NCBI RefSeq assembly: GCF_020783655.1
Contig: NZ_JAJGQH010000002.1
Span: forward strand, 309,232-373,231
Source: Xanthomonas melonis
GTDB lineage: Bacteria; Pseudomonadota; Gammaproteobacteria; Xanthomonadales; Xanthomonadaceae
Direction of reading: 5' to 3'
DNA: 64,000 nucleotides
The translations under genes and the position numbers were made by a program. Position 1 is the stretch's first letter. The number at the start of each line of letters is the position of its first letter. The notes beneath the pieces are model-generated. The model ran no database searches. It saw only the letters and a program-made list of their open reading frames with translations, and had not been told where the DNA came from. Shown here piece after piece: positions 17,056-26,358 of the stretch.

Positions 17056-17444
17056 CCACCGAACGGATGCGCAACATCGGCCCCAAGAGCGCCGCATGGT
17101 TGCGCCAGGTCGGCTTGCGCACGCGACAGGATCTGCAGGCGGTGGGCGCGGTGGCAGCCTTCGCCAAGGTGCGCCGTGCCGGCTTCAAACCCAGCCTCAA
17201 TCTGCTGTATTCGCTGGAAGGCGCACTGGCCGATTGTCACTGGCGGGACGTGCCCGACGCGCGTCGCCAGGCCTTGCTGGCCGAATACGAGGCGGCCAGC
17301 GCACTGCTGCCGCCCCGCGGGCGAGCGGTCGGCGGGCCGGTGGAAACCGTGCACTATGCGCGCGCTGACGACCACGAGGTGCATGCCGACACGATCGAAG
17401 CCGACGACGACGCTGCGGACCCGGACCAGACGCGCAGCGACTGA
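17052..17444 (+). CDS. TfoX/Sxy C-terminal domain protein
   Basis: A 130-residue protein starting at GTG 17052. Residues 6-85 match the C-terminal domain of TfoX (Sxy) competence regulators: MRNIGPKSAAWLRQVGL and LLYSLEGALADCHWRDVP. The N-terminal TfoX domain is absent, and the last about 40 residues are acidic and probably disordered. Stand-alone C-terminal domains are common and have no proven role; a helix-hairpin-helix-like nucleic-acid contact is possible. It overlaps msrC by 4 bases. Confidence 0.85.
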   Translation: MTTERMRNIGPKSAAWLRQVGLRTRQDLQAVGAVAAFAKVRRAGFKPSLNLLYSLEGALADCHWRDVPDARRQALLAEYEAASALLPPRGRAVGGPVETVHYARADDHEVHADTIEADDDAADPDQTRSD

Positions 17445-17545
17445 GTGGCTGTACCCGGGCGCGGCGGCCGCACGCCTCTTTTCCACGCCACTGCAGCGAC
17501 CCTGCCGCCTCGGCGCTGTGCGGGAACTCCCCGTCGACGGTGCCG

Positions 17546-18196
17546 TCAGGTCAACGCAAGCAATTGACGCATGTCATCGACGATCGCCACCGCACCGGCG
17601 CTGTGCACATCGAAGCCGCGCAGATATCCATAGCGCACCATCGCCAATGGCATGTTGGCGGCCTTGGCCGCCGCTGCATCGGTACCCGAATCGCCGACCA
17701 TCAGGCAGTGCCGCGGTGCGCACTGAAACTGCCTCGCCAGATGCAGCAACGGTGTCGGATCAGGTTTGCGCTGCGGCAGTGAATCGCCTCCGAGCACCGC
17801 ACCGAACAGCGCGGCGATGCCCAGGTGCTCCAGCAACGGGGCGATGAAGCGCGCGGGCTTGTTGGTGCACAGCGCCAGCGTTGCACCGGCATCGCGCAGC
17901 CCGTGCAATGCCTCGGCAACGCCGGGATACAACTGCGGGTTACGCAACAAGCTGGCGGCATAATGCCGCATCATCACCGGCATTTCCGCCGCGGCATCAT
18001 GCGTTGCGCCGGCTTCGCGCAGCGCCGTGGCGAGCAATACCTTCACGCCTTCGCCGATCCAGCAGCGAATGGTGGATTCGCTGAACTGCCGCAGGCCCAG
18101 CTCGTGCAAGGTGGCGTTGAGGGCATAGGCAATATCGGAGGCGCTATCCACCAGGGTGCCGTCCAGATCGAAAATCACCAGCGGGTACGCAAACAT
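17546..18196 (-). CDS. gph: Phosphoglycolate phosphatase-type HAD hydrolase
   Basis: HAD-superfamily phosphatase, 216 residues. Motif I is FDLDGTLVDS (nucleophile D10, acid/base D12), motif II lies in ALCTNKP, motif III in RKPDP and motif IV is GDSGTD. The alpha-helical cap fits Gph/MupP-like enzymes, which act on 2-phosphoglycolate or on MurNAc-6-phosphate. The substrate cannot be settled by sequence. ATG 18196 (MFAYPLVIFDLDG) is chosen because the upstream frame is unrelated. Confidence 0.85.
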   Translation of the reverse strand: MFAYPLVIFDLDGTLVDSASDIAYALNATLHELGLRQFSESTIRCWIGEGVKVLLATALREAGATHDAAAEMPVMMRHYAASLLRNPQLYPGVAEALHGLRDAGATLALCTNKPARFIAPLLEHLGIAALFGAVLGGDSLPQRKPDPTPLLHLARQFQCAPRHCLMVGDSGTDAAAAKAANMPLAMVRYGYLRGFDVHSAGAVAIVDDMRQLLALT

Positions 18197-18371
18197 GCAG
18201 TGGCCTCGTGCGGGGGAGCAGACACAGTGTAAGAGCTGGCGCTGCACGGCGCGTTGCCGCGGATACGGCGATGCATGGCCGCGGAGCAGTTGCCGCAGCC
18301 CAGCGACCGTTGCCGATGGTGCCGACCAGTGCCGCCCGCTGACGCGCGATCGACGCGCCACATGGCGTGCG

Positions 18372-19448
18372 TTACGCCTGCGGCAGTTCGCCGAACAGTT
18401 GCCCCTGCACGGCGCCCTCTGTGGAATCGCTGAAACCGCTGATCCCCACGCCGACCAGGCGGTAGCGCGTGTCCGCGGGAAGCTCGACGCGCCGGGTCAA
18501 CGCAAGCGCGATCTGCGCCAACGCCTCGCACGAGGCGGGCGGCTGTTCGGGCGTGTGGGAGCGCGTCAGGATGCGAAACGCGGAGGTCTTCAGCTTCAAT
18601 ACCACGGTGCGCCCGATCCGCTCGGTGCGACGCGTGGCATGCCAGGTCTTTTCGGCCAGACGCAGGATGTGCGGGCCGAGCGCCTCGAGAGCGAGGTCTT
18701 CGCTGAAGGTGTCCTCCGAGGATACCGATTGCACTTCCTGGTCCGGCTCTACCGGACGCTCGTCGATGCCGCGCGCGCGGCGATACAGGCTCTGTCCGAA
18801 GCTGCCGAAATGCGCCTGCAATTCCTCCAGCGGACGTGTGCGCAGATCGGCAACGGTGACGATCCCCAGCGCCGCCAGCTTGGCGTCCATCACCTTGCCG
18901 ACTCCGGGAATGCGATTGACCTTGAGCGGCAGCAGGAACGCATCCACCCGGCTGGGGGCGATGACGAACTGTCCATCGGGCTTGCGCCAGTCCGAGGCGA
19001 TCTTGGCCAGGAACTTGTTCGGTGCGATGCCAGCCGATGCGGTCAGCCGGGTTTCGTCGCGGATCTGGGTGCGGATCAGTTGCGCGATCTCGCTGGCGAG
19101 CTGGATGCCGCTCTTGGCCTCGGTGACGTCCAGATACGCCTCGTCCAGCGACAGTGGCTCGACCAGATCGGTCTGCCGGTGGAAGATCTCGCGCACCTGG
19201 CGCGACACCGCCTTGTAGCGCGCGAAATCCGGAGGCACGAAGATCGCATCCGGGCATAGACGTTCGGCGCGCAGCGCAGGCATGGCCGAACGGATCCCGA
19301 ACACCCGCGCCTCGTAAGAGGCCGCACAGACCACCGAGCGCGCGCCGCGCCAGGCCACCACCACCGGCTTGCCGCGCAGGCTTGGATCGTCACGTTGTTC
19401 GACGGAGGCGTAGAACGCATCCATGTCCACGTGCACGATCTTGCGCAT
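18372..19448 (-). CDS. dinB: DNA polymerase IV (Y family)
   Basis: Translesion polymerase, 358 residues. Catalytic residues are D8 (VHVDMDAFYASVEQ), D102 and E103 (SLDEAYLDV); F12 is the steric gate. A helix-hairpin-helix segment NRIPGVGKV lies near residue 180, and the little-finger domain follows. The C-terminus carries QLF (350-352), a typical beta-clamp binding peptide. Start ATG 19448 with GGAGAG about 12 bases upstream; an in-frame ATG 33 bases earlier is less likely. No obvious LexA box was found upstream. Confidence 0.94.
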   Translation of the reverse strand: MRKIVHVDMDAFYASVEQRDDPSLRGKPVVVAWRGARSVVCAASYEARVFGIRSAMPALRAERLCPDAIFVPPDFARYKAVSRQVREIFHRQTDLVEPLSLDEAYLDVTEAKSGIQLASEIAQLIRTQIRDETRLTASAGIAPNKFLAKIASDWRKPDGQFVIAPSRVDAFLLPLKVNRIPGVGKVMDAKLAALGIVTVADLRTRPLEELQAHFGSFGQSLYRRARGIDERPVEPDQEVQSVSSEDTFSEDLALEALGPHILRLAEKTWHATRRTERIGRTVVLKLKTSAFRILTRSHTPEQPPASCEALAQIALALTRRVELPADTRYRLVGVGISGFSDSTEGAVQGQLFGELPQA

Positions 19449-19781
19449 CAAGCTGACGTCTCTCCACAGGTGTTGGCCCATGATAGATCAGCGGCGTCTC
19501 ACGCCTTGCGTGCGCACCGGCCGGGCGCCCGCGAAACGGACCCGACCGTCGTCGATCGTGTTTGGAGTGCGCTCCGCCTCCCGGCATGTCTCCATGCAGC
19601 CCGTTGCGGCGACGGCTCGCGTGCTGAGGATCCTGGCCCTGCACCCAACCGCTGCCTTCCGCAGCGCATCCCGCCTTGAAAACAGCACGCAGGCGTACGG
19701 ATAAAACGTTTGATTGAACCGCGCGCCCTCATGCACCCTTGCCGGCCTCGCCTTTCGATTGCCTGCAGGAAACCGTTCGTC
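19449..19781. other. dinB-fabA divergent region
   Basis: 333 bp without a supported gene. It contains a possible fabA promoter at 19676-19705; the rest shows only short unsupported frames. Confidence 0.5.
19676..19705 (+). promoter_or_regulatory. Possible fabAB promoter
   Basis: TTGAAA at 19676-19681 and GATAAA at 19700-19705 with an 18-bp spacer, reading towards fabA. The -10 is only a moderate match. Confidence 0.35.
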
Positions 19782-20297
19782 ATGACTCGTCAAAGTACGT
19801 ATTCGCGCGATCAATTGTTGGCCAGCGCGCGTGGGGAATTGTTCGGACCCGACAGCGGTCGGTTGCCGAACGACCCGATGCTGATGTTCGACCGCATCAC
19901 CGAGATCAGCGACACCGGCGGCGCGCATGGCAAGGGCGTGATCCGCGCAGAATTCGACGTGCGCCCGGACCTGTGGTTCTTCGGTTGCCACTTCATCGGC
20001 GACCCGGTGATGCCCGGCTGCCTGGGACTGGACGCGATGTGGCAGTTGACCGGCTTTTTCCTGACCTGGATCGGCGCACCCGGCCGCGGCCGCGCCCTGG
20101 GCTGCGGGGAAGTCAAGTTCACCGGCCAGGTGCTGCCCAGCGCAACGCTGGTGCGTTACGAGATCGATATCAGCCGCGTGATCAACCGCAAGCTGGTGAT
20201 GGCGCAGAGCGATGCGCGCATGCTGGTGGATGGACGCGAGATCTACACCGCCAAGGACCTGCGTGTGGGCATGTTCACCTCGACGGAGAGCTTCTGA
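19782..20297 (+). CDS. fabA: 3-hydroxydecanoyl-ACP dehydratase/isomerase FabA
   Basis: Makes trans-2- and cis-3-decenoyl-ACP, the branch point of anaerobic unsaturated fatty-acid synthesis. It has 171 residues. The catalytic pair is H70 and D84 within [15 protein letters not shown] and LGLDAMWQL, at the same spacing as H71/D85 of the E. coli style enzyme. ATG 19782 has AGGAAA about 10 bases upstream. Its TGA shares a base with the fabB ATG (TGATG), giving tight coupling of the two enzymes of the pathway. Confidence 0.96.
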   Translation: MTRQSTYSRDQLLASARGELFGPDSGRLPNDPMLMFDRITEISDTGGAHGKGVIRAEFDVRPDLWFFGCHFIGDPVMPGCLGLDAMWQLTGFFLTWIGAPGRGRALGCGEVKFTGQVLPSATLVRYEIDISRVINRKLVMAQSDARMLVDGREIYTAKDLRVGMFTSTESF

Positions 20298-21505
20298 TGC
20301 GCCGCGTCGTCGTCACCGGAATGGGCATCAATTCGTGTCTGGGAAATGATCTGGACACCGTTTCCACCGCATTGCGTGAAGGCCGATCGGGCATCACCGC
20401 GCTGCCCGATCATGCCGACGCCGGCCTGCGCAGCCAGGTCGGCGGCGCGGTGGCGCTGGATCTGGAAGCGCTGATCGACCGCAAGCTCAAACGCTTCATG
20501 GGCGATGCGTCGGCGTATGCATACCTAGCCATGCGCGATGCGATCGCCGATGCCGGCCTGAGCGCCGAACAGGTCAGCGATGTGCGCACCGGCGTGATCG
20601 CCGGCTCCGGCGGCGGGTCCAGCCAATGGCAGGTGGAAACCGCCGACCTGCTGCGTGCCCGCGGTGTGCGCAAGGTGGGCCCGTACATGGTGCCGCGCAC
20701 GATGTGCTCTGCCGTGTCCGCCTCGCTGGCGACTGCGTTCAAGATCCGTGGCCTGAGCTATTCCTTGTCTGCGGCCTGCGCCACCTCGGCGCATTGCATC
20801 GGCGCGGCGGCGGACCTGATCCGCCACGGCGCGCAGGACGTGATGTTCGCCGGTGCCGGCGAAGAGCTGCACTGGACCATGAGCGTGATGTTCGATGCGA
20901 TGGGCGCGCTGTCCACCGGCTTCAACGACCGCCCCGCCGTGGCCTCGCGTCCCTACGATGCGCAGCGCGACGGATTCGTCATCGGCAGCGGCGGCGGCAT
21001 GCTGGTACTGGAAGACTACGATCATGCGATCGCGCGCGGTGCGCGCATCCATGCCGAATTGATCGGCTACGGGGTGACCTCCGATGGCGCGGACATGGTC
21101 GCGCCCAGCGGCGAAGGCGCGGTGCGCTGCATGCGCATGGCCCTGCAGGGCCTGGATCGCCCGATCGATTACCTCAATACCCACGGCACCTCCACGCCGC
21201 TGGGCGATGTCACCGAACTGGGCGCCGTGCGCGAGGTGTTCGGCGACGATGTGCCGCCGCTGTCGTCGACCAAGGCGCTGTCGGGTCACTCGCTGGGATC
21301 GGCGAGCGTGCACGAGGCGATCTTCTGCCTGCTGATGCTGCGCGACGGTTTCATGGCCGGTTCGGCGCATATCGACGAACTCGATCCACGCGCCAACGGC
21401 TTCCCGATCCTGCGACAGACGCAGGCGGCGACCCTGAACACGGTGATGTCCAACAGCTTCGGCTTCGGCGGCACCAATGGCACCCTGGTGTTCGGCCGGG
21501 TGTAA
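20297..21505 (+). CDS. fabB: 3-oxoacyl-ACP synthase I FabB
   Basis: Condensing enzyme elongating cis-3-decenoyl-ACP and other acyl-ACPs. It has 402 residues. The Cys-His-His triad is C161 in [10 protein letters not shown], then the histidines of [11 protein letters not shown] and SGHSLGSAS; the preceding STKALSGH lysine and the C-terminal NSFGFGGTN glycine loop are present. The adjacency and coupling to fabA identify it as FabB rather than FabF. Confidence 0.95.
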   Translation: MRRVVVTGMGINSCLGNDLDTVSTALREGRSGITALPDHADAGLRSQVGGAVALDLEALIDRKLKRFMGDASAYAYLAMRDAIADAGLSAEQVSDVRTGVIAGSGGGSSQWQVETADLLRARGVRKVGPYMVPRTMCSAVSASLATAFKIRGLSYSLSAACATSAHCIGAAADLIRHGAQDVMFAGAGEELHWTMSVMFDAMGALSTGFNDRPAVASRPYDAQRDGFVIGSGGGMLVLEDYDHAIARGARIHAELIGYGVTSDGADMVAPSGEGAVRCMRMALQGLDRPIDYLNTHGTSTPLGDVTELGAVREVFGDDVPPLSSTKALSGHSLGSASVHEAIFCLLMLRDGFMAGSAHIDELDPRANGFPILRQTQAATLNTVMSNSFGFGGTNGTLVFGRV

Positions 21506-21592
21506 TGCGGTGCAGGGCGAACGATGCGGTTCTCCGGGCGCGCGGATGCGCTATGCATCCGCCATCCACCCCCTACGTTCTGTTCGCCGCTC

Positions 21593-22249
21593 TTAGTCCC
21601 GCAGCCGGTCGCAATCCTCCAGCGCGGCCTGAACGCCGACGGGCCGGCCATCCGCGCCCCTGACCGCGTTCCGTTCGGCCGCCCGTTGCCGGTTGCGACA
21701 GTCCTGGCGCTTGTCCTGCAAGGCCTTGGCCGCGTCGATCTCGGCCCGCTCGCGGCGGGTCCGTTCGGTGTTCTCACGCGCTTGCCGCTTGGCGCGCCGT
21801 GCAATGGACGCCTCGCCAGGGTGCGACAGGCCCTCGCCGGGCGCCAATACTTCCAGCTCCGGCGAGGTTTCCGGCAGATGGTGGCGCCACAGCGCGCGCT
21901 CGCTTTCCACCGTCCATTCGCGGCCGCGGTAATGCGCATCCCAATACGGGTCCAGTGAAAACGCGATTTTGGGAACCACGTCGGTGAGCTCGCCGCGTTC
22001 CAATGCGATTGCCTGCGCGGGCAGCCACCCGCGCGCATCGGGGCCACGCACATCGCACCACCTGCCGTTCTTCAGGCACCCATGGACGGTGAGCGCGTGA
22101 CCAGCGCGGACTTCGCCCACGCGCTGGTATTCATCGCCCGGGCCGGCACGCAGGGCTGCCAGGCGATTGGCATGCCCGGCGTGCTGCGCCACCGCCGGCA
22201 CAGCCACCGCCATCACGACCACCACACTCCATGACAGATGTCGCTGCAT
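21593..22249 (-). CDS. Exported SH3b-domain protein
   Basis: A 218-residue protein with a signal peptide (SWSVVVVMAVAVPAVAQ, residues about 6-22). Residues about 27-83 look like a bacterial SH3 domain: LRAGPGDEYQRVGEV, then NGRWCDVRG and ARGWLPAQAI, with C58 and C65 possibly disulfide-bonded. The C-terminal third is an Arg/Glu-rich helix with two further cysteines. It is probably periplasmic and may contact peptidoglycan. It converges on fabB. Specific function unknown. Confidence 0.75.
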   Translation of the reverse strand: MQRHLSWSVVVVMAVAVPAVAQHAGHANRLAALRAGPGDEYQRVGEVRAGHALTVHGCLKNGRWCDVRGPDARGWLPAQAIALERGELTDVVPKIAFSLDPYWDAHYRGREWTVESERALWRHHLPETSPELEVLAPGEGLSHPGEASIARRAKRQARENTERTRRERAEIDAAKALQDKRQDCRNRQRAAERNAVRGADGRPVGVQAALEDCDRLRD

Positions 22250-22376
22250 TGCACGCTCCTTGATGTACCGATCCCTTCATGCAAGCGGGCGAGGGGCCAC
22301 CACGCGATTGCGTCCATACGCGGGGCCATCGCACTGCGATGCCAACCTGGCGACGTCAGGCGTGGTGCAGAAAGGA

Positions 22377-24401
22377 TCAACCCGCCATGCCGTTATGCCG
22401 CAGCAATGCATCGATGGTCGGCGCGCGACCACGGAAGGCACGGAAATTGTCCGCGGCACTGCGGCTGCCGCCACGCGACAGGACTTCGTGGCGGAAACGT
22501 GCACCGGTCTCGGCCACCTGTTCGGGCGCCTCTTCGAATGCGGCGTAGGCATCGGCACTGAGCACTTCGGCCCATTTGTAGCTGTAGTAACCGGCCGCGT
22601 AACCGCCGGCGAAGATGTGGCTGAACTGATGCGGGAAGCGATTCCACGCCGGCGGACGGTTGACGGCGACTTCGTCGCGCACGCGCTCGATCAGCTTCAG
22701 CACGCTGTCCTGCAGCGGGTCGAAACTGCTGTGCAGCTGCATGTCGAACAAGGCGAATTCGAGCTGACGCACGGTGAACATGCCGCTCTGGAAATTGCGC
22801 GCGGCCAGCAGGCGGTCGAACAGGTTGCGCGGCAGCGGTTCACCGGTCTGCACATGCGCGGTCATCGTCTGCACCCGCTCCCATTCCCAGCAGAAGTTCT
22901 CCATGAACTGACTGGGCAGCTCCACTGCATCCCATTCCACGCCGTTGATGCCGGCCACGCCGAGTTCGCCGATGCGGGTGAGCAACTGATGCAGGCCATG
23001 GCCCATTTCATGGAACAGCGTGGTGACCTCGCCATGCCGGAACGTGGCCGGCGCATCGCCGCTGCCGCGGCCGAAGTTGCACACCAGATACACCAACGGC
23101 GTCTGCACACCGTTGGCGGTGTCGCGGCGGTTGCGGCAATCGTCCATCCAGGCACCACCGCGCTTGCCTTCGCGCGCGTACAGGTCCAGATAGAACTGGC
23201 CCGCCAGCGCGCCCTGCGCATCTTCCAGGCGGTAGAACCGCACATCCGGATGCCAGACCGGCGCGCTGTCGGGTTTGACGGTGAGCCCGTACAGGCTGTG
23301 GATCACATCGAACAGGCCGGCCAGCACTTTGGGCTCGGTGAAGTACTGCTTCACTTCCTGCTCGGAGAAGCTGTAACGCGCCTGCTTGAGTTTTTCGCTG
23401 GCGTAGGCCAGGTCCCAGGCCTGCAGTTCGTCCAGACCCAGTTCGTCGCGGGCGAAAGCCTCCAGTTCGGCACGGTCGCGTTGCGCATGAGGTTTGGCGC
23501 GGGCCGCCAGATCGCGCAGGAAACCCATCACCTCCTCCGGGCTCTGCGCCATCTTGGTCGCGATGGAATAGTCGGCGTAGCTGGCAAAGCCGAGCAGGTG
23601 CGCCAGCTCCGCGCGCAGCGCGAGGATGCGGTCGATATTGGCGCTGTTGTCCAGCGCCGCATCGCCGAATTCGGAAGCGCGTTCGGCGTTGGCGCGATAG
23701 AGCTTTGCGCGCAGCTCGCGACTGTCGGCATCGCTCTGCACCGGCAGGTAGCACGGCATCTGCAGGGTGAACTTCCAGCCCGGCACGCCGTCTTTTTCTG
23801 CGGCCGCGCGCGCGGCGGCGATCACTTCGGCCGGCAGGCCGGACAACTGCGTTTCATCGTCGGTGACATACGACCAGGCATCGGTGGCATCGAGCACGTT
23901 CTGCGAGAACTTCGCCGCCAGCGCCGACAACTCTTCCTGGATCTGCGCAAAGCGCGCCTTGTCCGCGTCATCGAGCTCGGCACCACCCAGGCGGAAATCG
24001 CGCAGCGCGTTGTCCAGCACCTTGCGACGCGCGTCGTCGTAGTGGGAGGCCTCCGGCGATTGCGCCAGCGCCTTGTACTGCGCGTACAGCGCAAGGTTCT
24101 GGCCCAGCGCACTGCCGAAGCGGCTCACCTTGGGCAGATTGCTGTTGTAGGCCTCGCGCAGCTCCGGGGTATTCATCACCGCCTGCAGATGCCCCACCTG
24201 CCCCCACGCACGCCAGAGCCGCTCGGTGGCATCGTCCAGCGGCACCACGAAGCTGTCCCAACGCACCGGGCTGACCTGCTCGGCAATCTTGACCGCCGCC
24301 TCGGCCTCGGCCAGCAGCTGGTCGATCGCCGGGCCCACGTGTGCGGGTCGGATCGCATCGAAGGACGGCAGTCCGGAGAGGTCGAGCAAGGGGTTGGTCA
24401 T
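22377..24401 (-). CDS. prlC: Oligopeptidase A (M3 zinc metallopeptidase)
   Basis: Cytosolic M3-family oligopeptidase degrading signal-peptide fragments and short peptides. It has 674 residues, the normal size. The zinc motif HEMGH is at 464-468, with the third ligand in the glutamate of GVEWDAVELPSQ (about 488-499); the substrate-binding tyrosine/glycine segment FAGGYAAGYYSYKWAEV lies near the C-terminus. No signal peptide is seen, arguing for PrlC rather than a periplasmic Dcp. A huge antisense frame across it is a codon-bias shadow. Confidence 0.92.
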   Translation of the reverse strand: MTNPLLDLSGLPSFDAIRPAHVGPAIDQLLAEAEAAVKIAEQVSPVRWDSFVVPLDDATERLWRAWGQVGHLQAVMNTPELREAYNSNLPKVSRFGSALGQNLALYAQYKALAQSPEASHYDDARRKVLDNALRDFRLGGAELDDADKARFAQIQEELSALAAKFSQNVLDATDAWSYVTDDETQLSGLPAEVIAAARAAAEKDGVPGWKFTLQMPCYLPVQSDADSRELRAKLYRANAERASEFGDAALDNSANIDRILALRAELAHLLGFASYADYSIATKMAQSPEEVMGFLRDLAARAKPHAQRDRAELEAFARDELGLDELQAWDLAYASEKLKQARYSFSEQEVKQYFTEPKVLAGLFDVIHSLYGLTVKPDSAPVWHPDVRFYRLEDAQGALAGQFYLDLYAREGKRGGAWMDDCRNRRDTANGVQTPLVYLVCNFGRGSGDAPATFRHGEVTTLFHEMGHGLHQLLTRIGELGVAGINGVEWDAVELPSQFMENFCWEWERVQTMTAHVQTGEPLPRNLFDRLLAARNFQSGMFTVRQLEFALFDMQLHSSFDPLQDSVLKLIERVRDEVAVNRPPAWNRFPHQFSHIFAGGYAAGYYSYKWAEVLSADAYAAFEEAPEQVAETGARFRHEVLSRGGSRSAADNFRAFRGRAPTIDALLRHNGMAG

Positions 24402-24491
24402 GGAGCGCTCCGGCGGTGAACGGATCAGGAGAAGGGACGAGCGAACAAGGCAGGAGCTGGCCTGCCCTTGCCTACCGCAGCGATATGGCGG

Positions 24492-25595
24492 TCATTCCAG
24501 CGCAGCACAAGGCAGTGGCGGCAGCGCGCCGCCATTCACTGCGCTGGCGATGGCCGCGTCGCTGTCGGTGATGTCGATGGCGCGTGCCGCGTACCACGCA
24601 GGGTCGTAATAGCTATGCGCGTAGCGCTCGCCGGCATCGCACAGGATGGCGACGATGGAGCCCTGGCGGCCGTCCTCGCGCATCCGTTGCGCCGCCTGCA
24701 GCACGCCGACGAAGTTGGTGCCGGTGGAGCCGCCGACGCGGCGGCCCAACGTGGCGCTGACGTAACGCATCGCCGCCAGGCTCAGTGCGTCGGGCACTTT
24801 CACCATCGCATCCACGCAGGTGGCGATGAAGCTGGGCTCGACCCGCGGCCGGCCGATACCTTCGATGCGCGAGCCACCGGTGATGGCCAGCTCCTTGGGG
24901 CATTGCCCATCCACCGCACGGCAGTAACCGTCGAAGAACACCGACACTTCCGGATCGGCGCACAGGATACGGGTGGCGTGGCGCCGGTAGCGCACATAGC
25001 GCCCCAGGGTGGCGCTTGTGCCGCCAGTGCCGGGACTGCAGACGATCCATTCCGGAATCGGGTGCGGCTCCTCGGCCAGCTGCTTGAAGATGGATTCGGC
25101 GATGTTGTTGTTGGCGCGCCAGTCGGTGGCGCGCTCGGCGTAGGTGAACTGGTCCATGAAGTGCCCACCGGTCTCGCGCGCGAGCTGGTGCGAGGCGCTG
25201 TCCAGGTCGCAGGCGCGCTCCACCAGATGGCAACGCCCGCCCTGGAATTCGATCGCGGCGATCTTTTCCGGCGAAGTGGAAGCCGGCATCACCGCGATGA
25301 AGGGCAGCCCCAGCAAGCGCGCGAAATAAGCCTCCGACACCGCGGTGGAACCGCTGGAGGCCTCGATCACCGGCCGGCCTGCGCGCAACCAGCCGTTGGT
25401 CAGCGCGTACAGGAACAACGAACGCGCCAGCCGGTGCTTCAGGCTGCCGGTGGGGTGGCTGGACTCGTCCTTGAAATACAGGTCGATGCCTGGATAGCCG
25501 GGCAGGTCCATGGGAATCAGGTGGGTATCGGCCGATCGGTTGAAATCGGCCTCGATCTTCTGGATGGCGGCGGCCACCCACTGGCGCTGCGACAT
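24492..25595 (-). CDS. PLP-dependent cysteine synthase-like enzyme (Cds1-like)
   Basis: Fold-type II PLP enzyme, 367 residues. The PLP lysine lies in HPTGSLKHR (about residue 53), followed by [15 protein letters not shown], and a glycine-rich phosphate loop CSPGTGGTS. These features resemble the Cds1 type (named as L-cysteine desulfhydrase in mycobacteria) more than CysK or CysM, where the lysine motif reads GSIKDR or GSVKDR. It may release H2S from cysteine. The start ATG 25595 fits the family; an upstream in-frame start adds 17 residues. It is divergent from copL, so a link with copper handling through thiols is conceivable but unproven. Confidence 0.75.
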   Translation of the reverse strand: MSQRQWVAAAIQKIEADFNRSADTHLIPMDLPGYPGIDLYFKDESSHPTGSLKHRLARSLFLYALTNGWLRAGRPVIEASSGSTAVSEAYFARLLGLPFIAVMPASTSPEKIAAIEFQGGRCHLVERACDLDSASHQLARETGGHFMDQFTYAERATDWRANNNIAESIFKQLAEEPHPIPEWIVCSPGTGGTSATLGRYVRYRRHATRILCADPEVSVFFDGYCRAVDGQCPKELAITGGSRIEGIGRPRVEPSFIATCVDAMVKVPDALSLAAMRYVSATLGRRVGGSTGTNFVGVLQAAQRMREDGRQGSIVAILCDAGERYAHSYYDPAWYAARAIDITDSDAAIASAVNGGALPPLPCAALE

Positions 25596-25722
25596 GGCAG
25601 GACGGTGTGGCGAAGGAAGCGTCGATTCTACCGCTGCCGGGCGCACGCCCGAGGCGGGCGGTCATCGGGCGGACAGCCAGGGGCCGGTGGTATGCTCGCC
25701 GCTCCCGTCCGATCCGTCGTGC

Positions 25723-26136
25723 GTGCCCGTGCTGCCTTGCCTGCTTCGCCTGCTGCTGTGCCTGTGCCTGGTCGCCAATACGGCCACCGGTGCGTGGGCG
25801 TCGGTGGGCATGGCGATGCCGCAGATAGACACGCAACAGCCGGCTGCAACAGCCGCTGCGCACGCAGCGGTCGGGCACGCGGTAAGCGTGGATGCCATGC
25901 CCTGTCATGCGCACGAGCCACCGACGGCGATACAGGCCGAGACGTCCAAGCAGCCGCACGCGGCCGACTGCTGCAAGCTGCGCAGCTGCGACTGCCTGCA
26001 GCATTGCAGCCTGGCGCTGCTGACTCTGCCGGCGGTACCGGCGGGCCTGCCCGGCCGGCCGGACCTGCCGTCGATTCCCGCTGACGGGCGCGGCAGCCCG
26101 GTCCCCGAACAGCCGGTTCGACCTCCCATCGGCTGA
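25723..26136 (+). CDS. copL: Copper-resistance leader protein CopL
   Basis: A 137-residue protein with a leucine-rich export signal (LPCLLRLLLCLCLVANTATGAWA) and a small Cys/His-rich body: MPCHAHEPP, then DCCKLRSCDCLQHC. In Xanthomonas copL precedes copAB and is needed for copper-induced expression. The start is uncertain: GTG 25723 puts the signal peptide at the N-terminus, GTG 25729 is possible, and ATG starts upstream in frame add an unlikely leader. No clear Shine-Dalgarno is seen. The cysteine cluster could bind Cu(I) directly or act as a nascent-chain sensor. Confidence 0.8.
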   Translation: MPVLPCLLRLLLCLCLVANTATGAWASVGMAMPQIDTQQPAATAAAHAAVGHAVSVDAMPCHAHEPPTAIQAETSKQPHAADCCKLRSCDCLQHCSLALLTLPAVPAGLPGRPDLPSIPADGRGSPVPEQPVRPPIG

Positions 26137-26358
26137 GCGCAGCCCGCGCAGGGTGGCACCCAGCGTCAGCTGCGTGTAGCGGTCGCGGGGACCTCCCTGC
26201 CTGGCGTGTACGCGCCCGCTCCCCGCGTCGTCCATGCCTGCCGCCGCTTCGCGCGGAGGTGTCGGCTGCCCTGCCCGCTCTTCGCCCTGCATCGATGGAT
26301 GCGGGATTTCTCAGCGATGCGTTGCGTCTGCCGCTCCGGCGGGCGCACCGGAGGTGTC

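Noticed and set aside
18372..19481. LexA box upstream of dinB
   Set aside because: I looked for a CTG-N10-CAG or Xanthomonas-type SOS palindrome near 19449-19520 and found no convincing match.
22167..24419. 750-residue frame on the plus strand across prlC
   Set aside because: It is antisense to a gene with a clear HEMGH protease; His/Arg/Gln-rich composition is the usual shadow of GC-biased codons.
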